Positions 48,966 to 61,444 of a stretch of 64,000 nucleotides of DNA are shown here, one piece after another. The translations under genes were made by a program, and so were the position numbers. Within the stretch, counting starts at the first letter, position 1. Every line of letters begins with the position of its first letter. The notes under the pieces were generated by a model. That model was not told the DNA's origin, did not search any database, and saw only the letters and a list, made by a program, of their open reading frames with translations. The DNA is from Vicia villosa (lineage: Eukaryota; Streptophyta; Magnoliopsida; Fabales; Fabaceae): NCBI RefSeq assembly GCF_029867415.1, contig NW_026705785.1, positions 1 to 64,000 on the forward strand, in the 5' to 3' direction.

Positions 48966-51330
48966 CAACTATGAATGACACATTTTATGATTTGAATTCT
49001 ACCAACCATGCTTAGCATAGAGGCTTTCCAATTTGAGAGTTTTGATTTTATGTTATCCATTATAGGTTGAAAATGAATCCCAATTGTTGAGCTAGGTTAG
49101 AGAGTCTTTGTTGAGGAATCGAGCCAGCATAAATAATGGATTTTTGAGGATTCACATGTTGGCGTGAGCAAGCATCATACTTGATGAAGAGATTTTTCAA
49201 GGCTTTAATATTATATTTTTAAGCTTTGTAGAAGATCATGATGTCATCTGCATATATAGTATGAAAAGGCACAAAAGAACCTTTTGTCCCTTTAATGAGG
49301 TCAAGATTATGTTGCTCCATAAGTTTTATAATTGCTCTGCTGAGATCATCTTTAGCTAAGCAAAATAAAAGAGGAGATAATAGATATCCTTGCCTAACCT
49401 CCCTTTTGCACTCAAAGTAGCCTGCTTGAGAACCATTGATGGAGATGGAGAGTTTTGCAGAGCATAAAATGTTTTTAACCCAGGAACAAAACTTTTCAGA
49501 GAAGCCAAAGTTATGGAGAATCTTCAGCAAGAATGTTAAATTAATCTAAAGTGTCAAAGGCTTTCCATATGTCAATCTTCATTGCAATATTGCCTCCAAA
49601 TGATTTATTGTACAACATGTTTTTAGCCTCAGAAGTCAAACAGATGTAATCAGTTATGGATCTTCCTCTTATAAAACCTCTTTGTTCGGGATAGATAAGG
49701 AAGGGCATGGTTGTAGCAAGCCTGTCAGCCATGATTTTAGAGAGGATTTAAATTTGAAGTAGGCAAGGGCTATAGGTATGTATTGGTTAATTGTGATTGC
49801 ATTGGGACATTTGTTAATGCGAACGATTGACTTTGCATTCCAATTGGGGAGGATCTAGCCAATAGAAAATAATTGAAGGGTTGCATTGATTGCATTTGTT
49901 TTTATTATCTCCCAGTATTTCTGGAAAAAATAGCCACCGAATCCATCAAGTCCCGGGGAGCTGTCTCTGTTCACGGAAAATATTGCCCATGAATTTCTTC
50001 ATGGCTGGGAATGACAGTTAGAAGATCATTAGTGTCATCATTGATCAAATTTGGAATTACCTCATCTCCTAGGCCATTATCCTTGCAGATATTATTAGAG
50101 TTGAACAACTACTCAAAAAGACTTGAGAATATATTGGCAATTTTTTCTGGATTAATATGCACTTCCTCTCGATGGTGAATTGATGAAATTAGTTTGGTAG
50201 AATGCCTGATTTTGGTGATCTTATAGAAGTATACAGTATTTCTATCCCCGTCATTGTGCAAACCTTTGATATCTGTTGCCTAAACATGTCTTCCATTTTC
50301 AATGCATTTTCCATGTCCAACTGAGATTTTTGTTCCTTATTCAACAAATCTTCATAAGGGCCTTCTGTTTGAATATGGGATTGGACATCATCTAGAGAAT
50401 TTGTGGCTTTCCTTAAAATATCATGAACATTTCAAAAAGCTTCTTTATTCCAAACTTTTAATTTGTTTTTGAGGAGCTTGAGCTTTTGAGATAAAATGTA
50501 CATAGGGAAACTATAGAGCCTATTGTTCCAACAATCCTTGACAACATTAATGAGTCAGGGTGCTCTGACCATATCTTTTGAAATCTGAAAGTGGAAGTCA
50601 CCTTAACATACTAGTATTGAAAGTTTATGAGTAAAGGATGGTGATCTGACTTGTGTCTAATAAGAGTTGAGCAAGAGATGTTGCTGCAGAAGTTTATCCA
50701 ACTTTGATCACAAATTGCTCTATCATATCTTATCTCAATGTGTTGAACTCATCTTCTTCCATTGTACCATGTAAATTTTGCCCCTCTAGTAAGAAGATGA
50801 ACCAAGTTGTTGGAGTCAGTCCAATTTTGAAAATCCTCAATTGGAATTCTAAAAAGATTGGAGGAGCCTCTATGTTCACGAGCTCCCAGAATAGTGTTAT
50901 AATCACCTATGAAACACCAAGGTTTATCACTCGAGTTCTTTAAGGATGCTAGGTTTGTCCAGAGTTCTCTTCTTTTTAGATAACTTGTTGAAGCATAAAT
51001 AGTCGTTATACCAAAGCACTAATTACCATCTTTAATGAAAAATTACTCGTGTTGATCATCTTTTAACACTATTAGGGGCGTAAGATGAGGGGAAAAGAGG
51101 CACCAGAGATTTGGAGGAAAGTGTGGTCTATCATTGGTAAAAAAAAAAAAAAACTTTAGGTTTAACCTATGGAAGAAATTAGGGGAAAGGTTATCCAAAA
51201 ACATCCATAGCTCAACAATGAAGCATAACTCAGGTTGTGTTTCAAAGTGAGCTTTTTAAAAACTAATTTTATGGGTTGTTTAGCAAATCCTCTAACATTC
51301 CAATATAAAAACTTTATTGGACAAATTTAA
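48966..51330 (-). pseudogene. L1-type LINE, endonuclease and reverse transcriptase remnants
   Basis: Read on the minus strand from 51330. Endonuclease: TIYASTSYLKRRELWTNLAS, KPWCFIGDYNTILGAREHRG, GAKFTWYNG and IRHKSDHHPLLINF (about 51010-50600). RT: LIYPEQRGFIRGRSITD and IAMKIDIWKAFDTLD (49732-49541), then SAKLSISINGSQAGYFECKR, EVRQGYLLSPLLFCLAKDDL and TIYADDIMIFYKA (49530-49219); YADD is the RT active site. The C-terminal block KLSNWKASMLSMVGRIQIIK ends at about 48968, where LTR sequence begins. Many stops and frameshifts. The 3' end is truncated, with no poly-A. Confidence 0.85.
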
Positions 51331-52928
51331 ATGAAACTTCCGTTATTATAGTACTAGAACCAATTAAAGACATTATTTTTTTCTTAGTTTTTTTTAGACG
51401 TCCAATCGAAAGACCTTATCATGAATATTTTCTTTTCAATACATAAACATATTGAATAAGGAAGCAATAAAAAAAAGTTTTTGTCCAATTTACATTCTAA
51501 CTACTATTCATAAAGAAAATTAAAAAAGAAATAGTTAGAAAAGAATTTGTTAACCTAATTGCATTCTAACTATTATCTACAAATCGATAGTTAAATAAAA
51601 TTATTTCTTTTAGAGTATTAATTGACATTTTAACTTTATTTACATTTAAAAAATGGGAGTTATGCAAAAAGTTTTATTTTTCAACCAGTTTGTGACTTTC
51701 TTTTTTTTTTTTATGATTTTTTTGACATTACTATGTATTTTTCAAGTTGAAAATACAGTAAATACATTTCAACTTGCGAAAAAATATTATAGATAGAATT
51801 ATTTTATTAGTTGATATCAAAGTATTCAATGAAAAAATATACTACTATCCCATTCTAAATAATATTGATGTCAAAGTACTTTTGTATAAAAAGTTATTTT
51901 TGCATAACTTTGTCTTAAACGGACGAGACTTATTTTTAGTACATTTATTGAACAACCTTTTTTATATGGAACATTAAATTTTGAACAACAAATTCAACTT
52001 TAGTTTGAAGTGGTTCGCACATTGATTACTTTAAAACATTAGCGAGTGCCACTTTAAACTGGAGTACTATATATAAATATTACTATATTTTAAAAGTAAA
52101 TCTTCTTTTCTACGTTATCATAAAAAATTGTTAGGAATACAGGCTTTTTATAAAGCTGCAATAAAATTTGATTTACTAGATAAAATGATGAAATGATGAT
52201 TGCATTATACTAGGTTTTGTTTTAGAAATTGCATTATTGTATTTGTACTAGCTTGGTGATTATTAGAACTAGTTATGAGGGAGATAGCCAAAATAATTAG
52301 AGTGGTAGGTGGTGGAAATATTTCTTCGGCTATTCGGCTGCACAACGATAATGCTAGGTGCCGTAGCATTAAATATTCGATAATTATCATTTTTGATTTT
52401 TACAAATTTTGAATGTTAGAATACATGATATATTGGATCCATACCATCTCACATTTATTTTTTTAAGACGAACAAAAATTTTACAAATCAACCTCTATTA
52501 TGTTCGCCCTACACATTTATATTTTTTTGGTAGATTTTTATCAAACAAACTTAAACAAATTATGCATTATCGTTTGCCACACAAACTTAACAAACTCAAA
52601 TTTTAAGCCTTAAGGTACAAGGTTCGTCGAGTCCACCCTGCCCACATTTCTTTTTCACGAGTTGGATAAAATATTTGGTAAATTTTTTAATATCTATGAA
52701 TTTAAATTGAATACTAGTACTTTTAATCTAAATTATGTTAAAATTTTAATTTATTTTAAAATAAAATAAAATAAAAAAAATGTGATATTGATTTATAATT
52801 TTTGATTGATTGAAGATATCATTATTCAAATATATTCAAAAGTACCAAAGTGTTTACCTCAAAATTTTAGATAACAGCGTCTAATATATTTGTCCCTCAC
52901 CACCCATTGTTTTACAGACTATTGTTAA
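51331..52928. other. AT-rich spacer
   Basis: No gene recognised. 52200-52390 has the motif 'atgctaggtgccgtagcatta', related to one at 40429. The remainder is AT-rich. Confidence 0.4.
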
Positions 52929-53399
52929 AAAAAATTCTTGTTCTACCATGTTTTTAGGAGCTAATTTCCATTATACCACACATTTCAGCAATATTTTCCA
53001 ATATACTATGTTTTCAAAATTTTATTGTTATTGATATAAAACCTCCGTCAATTGGATAGGCGGAGGTGTGTAAATTTTTCTTGCTCTGGCAATTGAATGG
53101 ACGGACGTGTACAAAAAAGAAGAGGCTCTGTCCAATGCTTTGGCGGAAGCCTCTAAAACAATTTTTTTAAAATTAATTTTTTAAATTGATATTAATTTGA
53201 ATTTCTGTTATGAATATTAAAATATAAATTATAATAAATTTAAAACGTATTAAAATGATTTATAATAAATAATATTTACATAATTAAATAATTGATAAAT
53301 AAAATAAAATAATAGTGTGATTAAAATAAAATAATAATGTGATTAAAATAAAATAAAAATACAATAAAATAAAACAAACGATATTTAATGGCGACCTTA

Positions 53400-54480
53400 A
53401 CCAGGTCGCCTTAATTGAAGGTTGGTTCCACAATTAGGAGGATGTCCAACTCTTGTAGACGTTCTACGAGACACTTCATCATTTGAAGGCTAGGTAGAAA
53501 GTCCTACCTCGTATCCACGATCATATAATTCTTTGACCATTTCTTCAATGATAAAATCAGCCGTCGTCGCACTACCATAATTTAATTTAATTCCCTCATT
53601 ATTCCAATCTTGTTGGGTGGTGTTAGGCGTTAAGGTTTGCATGGGGTTGACATAGTGCTCTTGTGATGAACTAGGGGTAAATTGTTGCGATTGGGAAAAA
53701 GACATTTGTTGTTGAGGTGTTTGGTAGTTATGGTATTGTGGTTGGATGTATGATGTAGATGGGTTATGTTGGGTAATGGTAGGTTGTGTTTAGGTGTGGT
53801 GGGGTGTTTGGTATTAGTGGTTTTTGGTAGGTTGGAGAAGTGGTGTATGTGGTTAGGTGTATAATGTATACTGTTTTTGGTGATGATATTGTTGGCTTGG
53901 GGTATAAGGTGGGTATGTTGGAATGAAAGGTTATAGGGTGTTACAAAAATGTTATTGGATGTTAGTGATAGGTGGTCGGGTTTGTTAGAAGTTTGAAGAC
54001 GATGGTTGGTTACGAGGGTCAAATAAGAATCTATTTTGTGATTGATACAAATTTTTATGGAGATTATGCCATTAACGACGATCTTGTTTGTAATGGTATT
54101 TTCAATTACTATATGGGCATTGATCGCTTAGTTAACTTACGTGATAATATTCCATGCACTTTGGAGGACACGATATGTCCTGTTTAATGCCAAACTGGAG
54201 TTTAACCCTATCTGAATAATGCATTTCAACATAAGTGAAGCTAATTATAAAAGTTTTTGAACTCCACATGTCACTATCAATTGAGTTACATACAAACTGT
54301 TACATACATTCAAATGATTAGTTAAAAATGATTATAAAAACAATATTAATTGAGTTAAGTGTTGAAGATATTACATCAATCAGATCGAAATGATCAATGA
54401 ATGCCCGATATTCAGGAGCACAATGATGGGGTGTTTTTTCGTAATTCATCCCATATGCGGACCACCTAAAAAGAAAAAAA
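53400..54480 (-). pseudogene. Plant mobile domain gene carried by the outer MULE
   Basis: On the minus strand, fragments in order are WSAYGMNYEKTPHHCAPEYR with AFIDHFD (about 54470-54390), RVKLQFGIKQDISCPPKCME (about 54235-54140), a P/T/N/H-rich low-complexity tail (54022-53706), and ADFIIEEMVKELYDRGYEVG then PPNCGTNLQLRRPG (53560-53395). The RVxxQFGxxQxIPxPP-like block and the rich tail are typical of PMD proteins. Frames change several times, so it is decayed. It is transcribed away from the transposase at 54555. Confidence 0.55.
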
Positions 54481-54554
54481 AATAATACCTAAAAAATACG
54501 CTTAATAAACATATGTTAAAAAAAGATTGATACGTACTTGGTTGCATATGAAAA

Positions 54555-56427
54555 TTGCTATGGGTTAGGATTCAATGGTTCCAGTTTAAAACCAAAGTCA
54601 ATTGTGTTGTTGTCATCTTAAAATATCATATGAAACAATGTATTGATTTCAAGGTGAATATTTCTGACAAAAAGAGATATCAAATATGTTGTAGAAACGT
54701 TACGTCCAGGTTTCAACTTTTGGCGTCCTATCAAAAAAGAAGCGACCTATGGGAGATAGACATTATGAACCCCCCACATAGTTGTTCAACAACTCTCTTT
54801 AATCAGGATCATCAGCAACTAAGCTTTTAGCTTATGTGTCAACGTTTAATGCCTCTTGTAGATAAGGACCTGTCAACTAAGATGATTGTCTGTATTAGTG
54901 AAATTGTATATGAATTCAAATTTACTTCGTCGTATGAGAAAACATGGATTGAAAGGAATAAATAATTGAACAGGTATACCATAATTGGGAGAATTATACA
55001 ATGAGCTTCCACATTACTTGTTAGCTCTTAAAAATTTTGTTTCACGTACGGTGGTAGAAATGCAAACACTTCTCGTATATACAACTGACGTCACTGTTGT
55101 CAACGGGAAACAAATCTTCCAATGAATTTTCTGGGCATTTCAACCAAGCATAAAATGGTTTGCATATTGCAAACCTATATTTCAGATTGATGGTACCTGG
55201 TTGCATGGTAAGTACAAGGGCATGCTACTAATGACGGTAGCACATGATGGCAATAGGAATATCTTTCTAGTTGCTTTTGCTCTTGTGGAGGGTGAGACAA
55301 CGGATGGTTGAGGCTTCTTTCTAAAGAACTTGAGAATAAATGTAGTCCCTCAGCCTGACCTGTGTTTAATTTCAGACATGCATGCATCAATTAAAAGTGC
55401 ATATAATAATCCAGAAAATGGTTGGAATGATCCTCCATCTGTACATATCTACTGTATCAGACATATCGCACAATATTTCATGAGGGAAATTAAAGACCGT
55501 AACCTCCGAAAAAAAGTGAGCAACATGGGTAAGTATGCATTTTCTAACCTTATATCTTGGTAAATTTTAGTTATATATTAGTAACCCATTTTTGTAACAA
55601 TCGGGTTATGCTTTAAACCAACCAACATTTTATTACTACTGAAATGAAATTGGCATGGCTAATGGTGATGCTTTAAGGTGGTTAAACAATATTCCAGTGT
55701 AAAAGTGGACGAGGGAATTTGGTGGAGGTTGGCGTTGGGGTCACATGACAACAAACCTATTTGAATCGATGAACCTAGTCTTTAAAGGCACACGTAATAT
55801 ACCAATTACGGCGTTGGTACGTGCAACATACTATAGGATGGATCACTATTTGGTGAAAGGAGTGCACAATGGGGTGTAGGTTTGAATTTTGGACAAACAT
55901 TTACAGAAAACTGTATGAAGCCGATGAAAGAAAAAACATCAAAATCCAACATGCATCAAGTAAGAATATTTGACTACAATCATAACACTTTCAGTGTGAA
56001 GGAGACAATGGACCATGGTGAGGGAAAACCCATGGGAGATTACAAGGTCAGCCTAATAAATCATTGGTGTGACTGCGGAAAGTATCAAGCATACTGTGTT
56101 TCTTGTTCAGATGTTATTGTTGCATGTTTTGTGGTGCGCCAAGACGCATATGCTCTGTTATCCGACGTTTACAAGGTCACAAACTTATTAGGTGTTTACA
56201 ACACAAGCTTTCTAATTCTACCATACGATGAATATTGGCCCGCTTTTGATGGAGATCAAGTTTTCCATAATCCAATAATACGGAGGAACAAGAAAGGTCG
56301 CTCAGTGAGCTCACGCATTAGAACAAAAATGGACAGATATGATAAGTTGGAAAGAAAAAGTGTGTTGTATCGTCTTCCTGGTCACAACCCAACTCATTGT
56401 CCAAATGTTGGAATCAGTAATAACTAG
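54555..56427 (+). pseudogene. MULE transposase of the outer element, many breaks
   Basis: N-terminal MuDR-type region: ILKYHMKQCIDFKVNISDKK and RSDLWEIDIMNPPHSCSTTL. Catalytic core: PIFQIDGTWLHGKYKGMLLM, VAHDGNRNIFLVAFALVEGE, CLISDMHASIKSAYNN and CIRHIAQYFM. C-terminal part: WRWGHMTTNLFESMN, then a SWIM-like finger CDCGKYQAYCVSCSDVIVAC in which the usual His is Asp, and a zinc knuckle reduced to YRLPGHNPTHCPN. Stops occur near 55123, 55310, 55700 and 55880, and an intron-like gap interrupts at 55528-55600. It cannot make an active transposase. Confidence 0.85.
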
Positions 56428-56704
56428 TATTTATTTTGTTGTTAAACTTCTCAATTGTATGCACCATTACTAATTCATTGATTTCCATGATTTAATAACA
56501 TTTAATGACCATAGAGATCTTTCGCATTTAATATAAATAACAATATTACAACAAGGTACAAAAAACAAACTGCAACAAGGTATAAAAATAACACATACAA
56601 CATATATCAAAACAAATAAAAACACTCAACATCAATATTTAACCTCAACAACATTAGTTGATCCAAACAAATATAATTACCAAACACATCAACGTATCTA
56701 GGAG

Positions 56705-57057
56705 ATTACAATCGTCAACACAATATCATTTGGTCCTAGAATCATCATGAAGACACCTGCATCATTTGTCACGGGTTTTTAGGAACGAGTTACTCCATTT
56801 GGGCCAGACACTGTAACTTGCTTGTTAATTCTCCTTATCTTTTCACCATCAAGGATGTGCTCATCTAACCAGCGAAGCAAATGCCTCTGAAAATGCTCGA
56901 AGGTCTGCGTGTTCCAGAGTTTGATCTTAATTGGAGGCTTTACTGGCGAAAATATAACATGCACATCTCTTTTCATCAATGGAAACATTGGAAACATTCT
57001 CGCAGAAAGTTTTAAGACTGGAATGAAGAGATAAGTGGTAGGTGTTGTGAGTACCAA
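56705..57057 (-). pseudogene. Recurrent third ORF of the outer MULE family
   Basis: The minus-strand ATG at 57057 opens MVLTTPTTYLFIPVLKLSAR, followed by MFPMFPLMKRDVHVIFSPVK, KLWNTQTFEHFQRHLLRWLD and VTVSGPNGVTRS. A W-to-stop change follows; without it the frame would continue through KPVTNDAGVFMMILGP to VIS and a stop at 56705. Total about 117 codons. I recognise no domain. Its tail is conserved in the deleted MULE at 46134-46272, and it always lies beside the subterminal repeats. Possibly an accessory transposition protein; this is inference. Confidence 0.55.
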
Positions 57058-57118
57058 CCGAGGAACAAATGCTATTTAAAAGGACAACGTTAAAATTATT
57101 TAACACTCAACAAAAATA

Positions 57119-57327
57119 GAAAAATAATCAAAAGCTCTGCCAATTGCAGTGGCGAATCTGAAATTAAATAATAAAATAATCAAAAGCTCCACCAATTGCA
57201 GTGGCAAATCTGAAATCAAATAATAAATTAATCAAAAGTTCTGCCAATTACAGTGGCGGATTTGAAATTAAATAACAAAATATTCAAAAGCTCCGCCAAT
57301 TACAGTGGAAGATCTGTAATTAAATGG
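57119..57327 (+). repeat. Four 52-bp subterminal repeats of the outer MULE
   Basis: CAAAAGCTCTGCCAATTGCA and variants begin at 57129, 57181, 57233 and 57285, an exact 52-bp period. Each holds the imperfect palindrome GCCAATT...GTGGC. A fifth, diverged unit resumes at 61959-62010, on the far side of the inner MULE, which shows that the inner element landed within this array. Confidence 0.9.
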
Positions 57328-57635
57328 CAAAATACCCTTTTTAGTCTCTTAACTTTCACTCAGGGTCCATTTTGGTCCCACAATTTTTAAAAAATTCACA
57401 TAATTCCCTTATCTTTTAAAATGGTGTCAAGTTTATCCTTTTCGTCTATTTCATTGAAACGTCCGTTTAGAGTTGCCAGCGTGGCATATGACCTGGATCT
57501 TCTTCTCCTTCATTAAAATGAATGTTTCATCTGGAAAACGAATCCTGAATAATTTGGGGGCGCTAGGGTTTGTTGAATAAACACCATCGTGAGAAAAATT
57601 TACGGGCTGCTAGTGTTTTCCAGAAATCCAGAACA

Positions 57636-58178
57636 ATGAAATCGTCCACTTATTCGTCATCTATGGTACAAGGAAGCCATGAAAGTTTCATCTCTCAGCT
57701 TGGTACGAAGTCGGAACTGCCATAGAAACCAGTTTGTTACTGTGGAGATAAGGCCATTCTAAGAAGGGCAAAGACCACTAAGAGTTTTGGAAGGCAATTT
57801 TGGGGGTGTCCTCATTTTAAGGTACATTATTTTTCACAGAGTGTTAGTTTATAGTGTTGGTTTATTAGATTTATGAAATTGAACATGAGGGTGTGTGTCA
57901 TGTAGGGGCCTGATCATCCTGGGTGTGGGTTTTTCGAGTGGTTCTGCGATGAATCTGAAGAAAACAATGGGCAAATCATGATGGTTAGGTTGGACAAGCT
58001 TGGAAAGAATATTGAACACATACAAGAGGAGTTTGTCAAAATTAGATTGTCAACTGAAGAAATAAAGAAAGAGACTGATCACATACAGAGTCAATTGAAG
58101 AAGATGATGAAATATGGAAAATGTTGTAGCTTGATGATTATCATAATTTTGTTTGTAACCTGTTTTATTAAGGATTAG
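57636..58178 (+). pseudogene. GRF-type zinc-finger protein with coiled coil and C-terminal helix
   Basis: Exon 1 is 57636-57821 and exon 2 is 57906-58178, joined by a GT-AG intron in phase, 152 codons plus stop. After an N-terminal serine-rich stretch comes PVCYCGDKAILRRAKTTKSF, GRQFWGCPHFK and, in exon 2, GPDHPGCGFFEWFCDE: a complete C-C-C-C GRF finger. A heptad-like helix (LDKLGKNIEHIQEEFVKIRL to QSQLKKMMKY) and a hydrophobic end (CCSLMIIIILFVTCFIKD) follow. Codon 30 is TAG, the only damage seen, so it is one change away from open. GRF domains bind nucleic acid in DNA-repair proteins; in plants such short GRF proteins are common but of unknown role. Confidence 0.75.
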
Positions 58179-58686
58179 GTTTTGTGTAAGTGAAATAGAA
58201 CCAGTTATGTACCAGTTTTATGAACAAATTGAAAGCATTATGTTGTGTTCAATTATGTATCAATTATGTACCAATTATGCACCAGTCTTATGAACCAATT
58301 ATAACCAGTTATGTACCAGTTTTATGAACAAAATGAAAGCATTATGTTGTGTTCAATTATGTATCAATTATGTACAATTATGTACCAGTTCAGAATTATG
58401 TACCAGTTCAGTTTAGTGTTGTAATTTTGAAAACAGAGTATCACAACAAAATGCTTATAATGCAACCAGAACAGAGCATCACATTAAACAAGCTATGCCA
58501 TAGAGGTTCAAAAGATACATTAGACTTGCAGAGTACTTATAATACACCAGTTAGGATTCCAAACATTACAAAAGTTGTTCATAAACAACATTACCTAAGA
58601 CTTGCATATTACCAGACAAATTACATAAAACCATAATTGTTAACAAGTTCCAAAAGTGCTAAATAACTAATATAAAATCTAAAGTG

Positions 58687-61444
58687 CTAAACATTATTCT
58701 TGAATGAGGCTCTCTTTGTTGGTGTTGTCCTCCTAGTTGTTGGCCCAATTTTTGATGCACCTAGTCTTGTGGTTGGTCCTGGTGGTACCCAAGGAGTCTG
58801 TGGCCTTCTCACACCTAGCTTTTTTGCCTTGCTTGTTGTTGCCTTTTTTGCAGGACTTTGTCTTGTTCTGGATGTCTGAGAAGCTGGTTGGCTTTGTTGA
58901 ATACTTGGTTGTGCAGTTGGCTGTGAAGTTGTTACTTGTGATGTTTGTTGAGTACTTGGTTGTGCAGTCCCTTGAGGAGTTTGTTGTGATGTTTGTTGAG
59001 CAGTTTGCTGTGCAGGCCCTGTCACCTTACATGTAGCTTTGTTGTGCCCTGACTTTTTGCACCTACTGCATTTCACAATCAGACCTGTCCTCCTAAGTTT
59101 TTTGTCAGTACCATCAAGCTCTCCTTGTTCAAGATTCCTCTTCTTCTTTGGTCTGCCAGGCATTTTTCTGAACTTAGGAGGATGCACATCTGGGTATTGT
59201 GTCCTTGCCCATAGGTTAGAACCATTCACAGGATATATAACTGGTTTGTAGACAGCAATGTACCTACTCTTCCTATAGTACTCTGGAATGAAATCTTCAA
59301 ATCTAAAGTTCCTACTCTTCATACATGACAATGCATGAACACATGGCAAACCAGACAACTCCCACCTCCTACATGAACATATGTGGTCAGACAAGTTCAC
59401 ATCACAGTGAACATGTCAGCTGGATCTTGCACATGCTTAACTTCAAAAATATGTTCATCAGACATCCTACACATTAGAATAACCAAGAATCACATTACAA
59501 CTCATGCATAATTAATTACCAAGAATAACCAAGAATCACACTTGTTTATACCTTACAATCCATGTGTTGGTGTAGGTACTTGTTTTCTCCACTTGTTTTC
59601 TAATGTTTGGCAGCACTGCATCATCAGGTAAATTCTCAAACCGCATCTTATTCTTAGCCCATCTCTCCATAAAATAGGTCTTGATCTCTTCCAGCATTGT
59701 TACTAAAGGCTTGGTCCTTGACTCAAGGATCACACTATTGAATGCCTCAGACATGTTATTGAGTAGAGTATCACATTTGTTAGTTACCTAAACACAGCAT
59801 ATGAACAGGTTCTTATTATCAAACATATACATCTTATCAAACAAGTAATAGCAAGTTACCTTAAAGTGTGATTTACTCCAGAATCTTGGAGATATCTTCA
59901 TCATATATAAATAGGCCTCATCACTAATAAGTCTCATAGACCTCATTTCTCTTTCCCAAGCTTGTACATAGGTTGACCTTGCAGCTTTCCAGATAGCATC
60001 TTTCAACATTTTACCAGGATACTTCTTCCTGAAGTTATTATAAAGGTGCCTCACACAGAATATTTGTTCAACCCCTGGCAAAAGCTCATCCATTGCTGGT
60101 AGTAGACCCTGAAAATTCAAATAAAAATATAATGCATCAATAAACAAGCTTAATCTTGTTAACACCCACATTCCACTTCCTTTGAGCCTTTGCCTTTATG
60201 TCCTTAATCTTCATCCTTGGATTGGTTTTCAGAGAGTTTTGAATTCTCTTGCTCAGCCATTTAGTTGTCAACATTTTCACATTATACTCTCTACTGCACT
60301 CATGCTTGTCAACCAATTTCCTTAGTTGCCATGTTTCTTCATTTGGCAATTTAGCACAATATGCTTCCCATTGACACCCATCCTTGCATCTAATCCTCAC
60401 CCTCACTTTGTCATTCTTTGTAAAACTCATATTTCTTCCACTTTGCACAGCATATGATGTTATAGCTTCCTTGAAGTCATCCTTTGACCTAAAGTACACT
60501 CCTACTTCCCACTTGTAATCTGCCATGTCCTTCTTCACATTAAACATTGGGTAACTCTTATGTTTAACATCACCTTCTTCACTATCACAGCCACTTTCAA
60601 GTTCCTCACTATCATTTGCTATTTCCTCTTCCAATTGTTGTTTGCTTTGTTCCCCCTCTAGATCTTCAAGAAGATCATCCAAATCTTCTTCCTCTAAATC
60701 ATCAAAGCCGTCAGATGAATCATCAAATCCCACTTCCAAAGCACTCTCATAATTTTCATCAGCACTATCATCTCCACTATCAGTAGTAGACCCATCATTC
60801 ACCTCACCCACATTTACCTCATCCCTCATAGTATGTACCTCTTCCCTCACAATAGTCTCTTCAGCCCTCACAGTAGTGCAATCTTCCCTCACAATAGTCT
60901 CTTCAGACCTCACAGTAGTGCAATCATCCCTCACAATAGTCTCTTCAGCCCTCACAGTAGTGCAGTCTTCACTCACAATAGTCTCTTCAGCCCTCACAAC
61001 ATTGTCATCATCCATCAAAACATTATCTTCTGCCCTCACAACATTATCTTCTGCCCTCACAACATTATCTTCATCCAGACCAGCAAATTCCTCATTAATT
61101 TTTGACATTAACTCTTCTGCTTCAATAGGAATATCACAAAATTTTGGCTGCGCTACTGTGTGTTGAATATATATGTCAACCCTTAAGTGCACCCTATAAA
61201 GATCAGCTATATCTAAGGCTCCTTTATCATCAACTAATTCGAGCATGCCTTCAGTAGGATCTCTGTACCAAATTCTTTCAAACTCTCTATAACCTAATTC
61301 CTTAAGAACACCAACAAATTCAAAATAACCCCACGTATCTGCATCTATTCTCAACTTTGCAACGTCTCCTCCTTCATACTGACAATTGTTAATATCAACG
61401 AATCCACCACTATGGTGAATGGTTAAATTCAGAAACTCGTCCAT
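58687..61444 (-). pseudogene. MULE transposase lacking its catalytic core
   Basis: Exon 1 (61444-60155) encodes an N-terminal domain, a long acidic linker with repeats, and the MuDR DNA-binding region (SKDDFKEAITSYAVQSGRNM to KIKDIKAKAQRKWNVGVNK). The frame then runs into intron remnant; the acceptor at 60109 leads to GLLPAMDELLPGVEQIFCVR and HLYNNFRKKYPGKMLKDAIW (60108-59860). Later exons are 59787-59552 and 59466-58687. They carry VTNKCDTLLNNMSEAFNSVI, the SWIM finger CSCRRWELSGLPCVHALSC and zinc knuckle CSRCKKSGHNKATC, then a Q/T/P-rich basic tail. The RPxxGxDGC...GRDPND core is absent, so it cannot cut DNA. A 1-bp deletion near 59403 adds a frameshift. Confidence 0.85.
60836..61078 (-). 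repeat. 51-bp coding repeats in the transposase acidic linker
   Basis: The protein repeats VRAEETIVREDCTT about four times, preceded by shorter VRAEDNV units. The DNA repeats are close to identical, with a 51-bp period. They preserve the frame. The antisense ORFs over this stretch are by-products of the repeats. Confidence 0.85.

Larger units (their letters stand above)
46421..48966 (+). mobile_element. Ogre/Tat-like LTR fragment, interrupted by a hAT MITE
   Basis: 'taacttctccattgcatagtggaggtacgtaggcagag' (47611-47650) and 'ggattaccacagacgtgaagggtgct' (48860-48890) match the layout of the LTR at 8770-8930 ('tgacttctccattgcaccaagg', 'gtaccacggatatgaggggtgct'). The fragment is cut at about 48966, where the minus-strand LINE begins. 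Its left limit is unclear. Confidence 0.5.

Noticed and set aside
53972..54187. 71-codon plus-strand ORF upstream of the outer MULE transposase
   Set aside because: It first looked like the transposase start, but the minus strand here encodes the PMD core (RVKLQFGIKQDI region), so the ORF is a shadow.
58737..59251. Plus-strand ORFs rich in Leu and Val
   Set aside because: They are antisense to the Q/T/P-rich C-terminal tail and SWIM region of the transposase.
60833..61166. Two plus-strand ORFs of 90 and 96 codons with regular repeats
   Set aside because: They are antisense to the repeated acidic linker of the MULE transposase and only mirror its 51-bp repeats.
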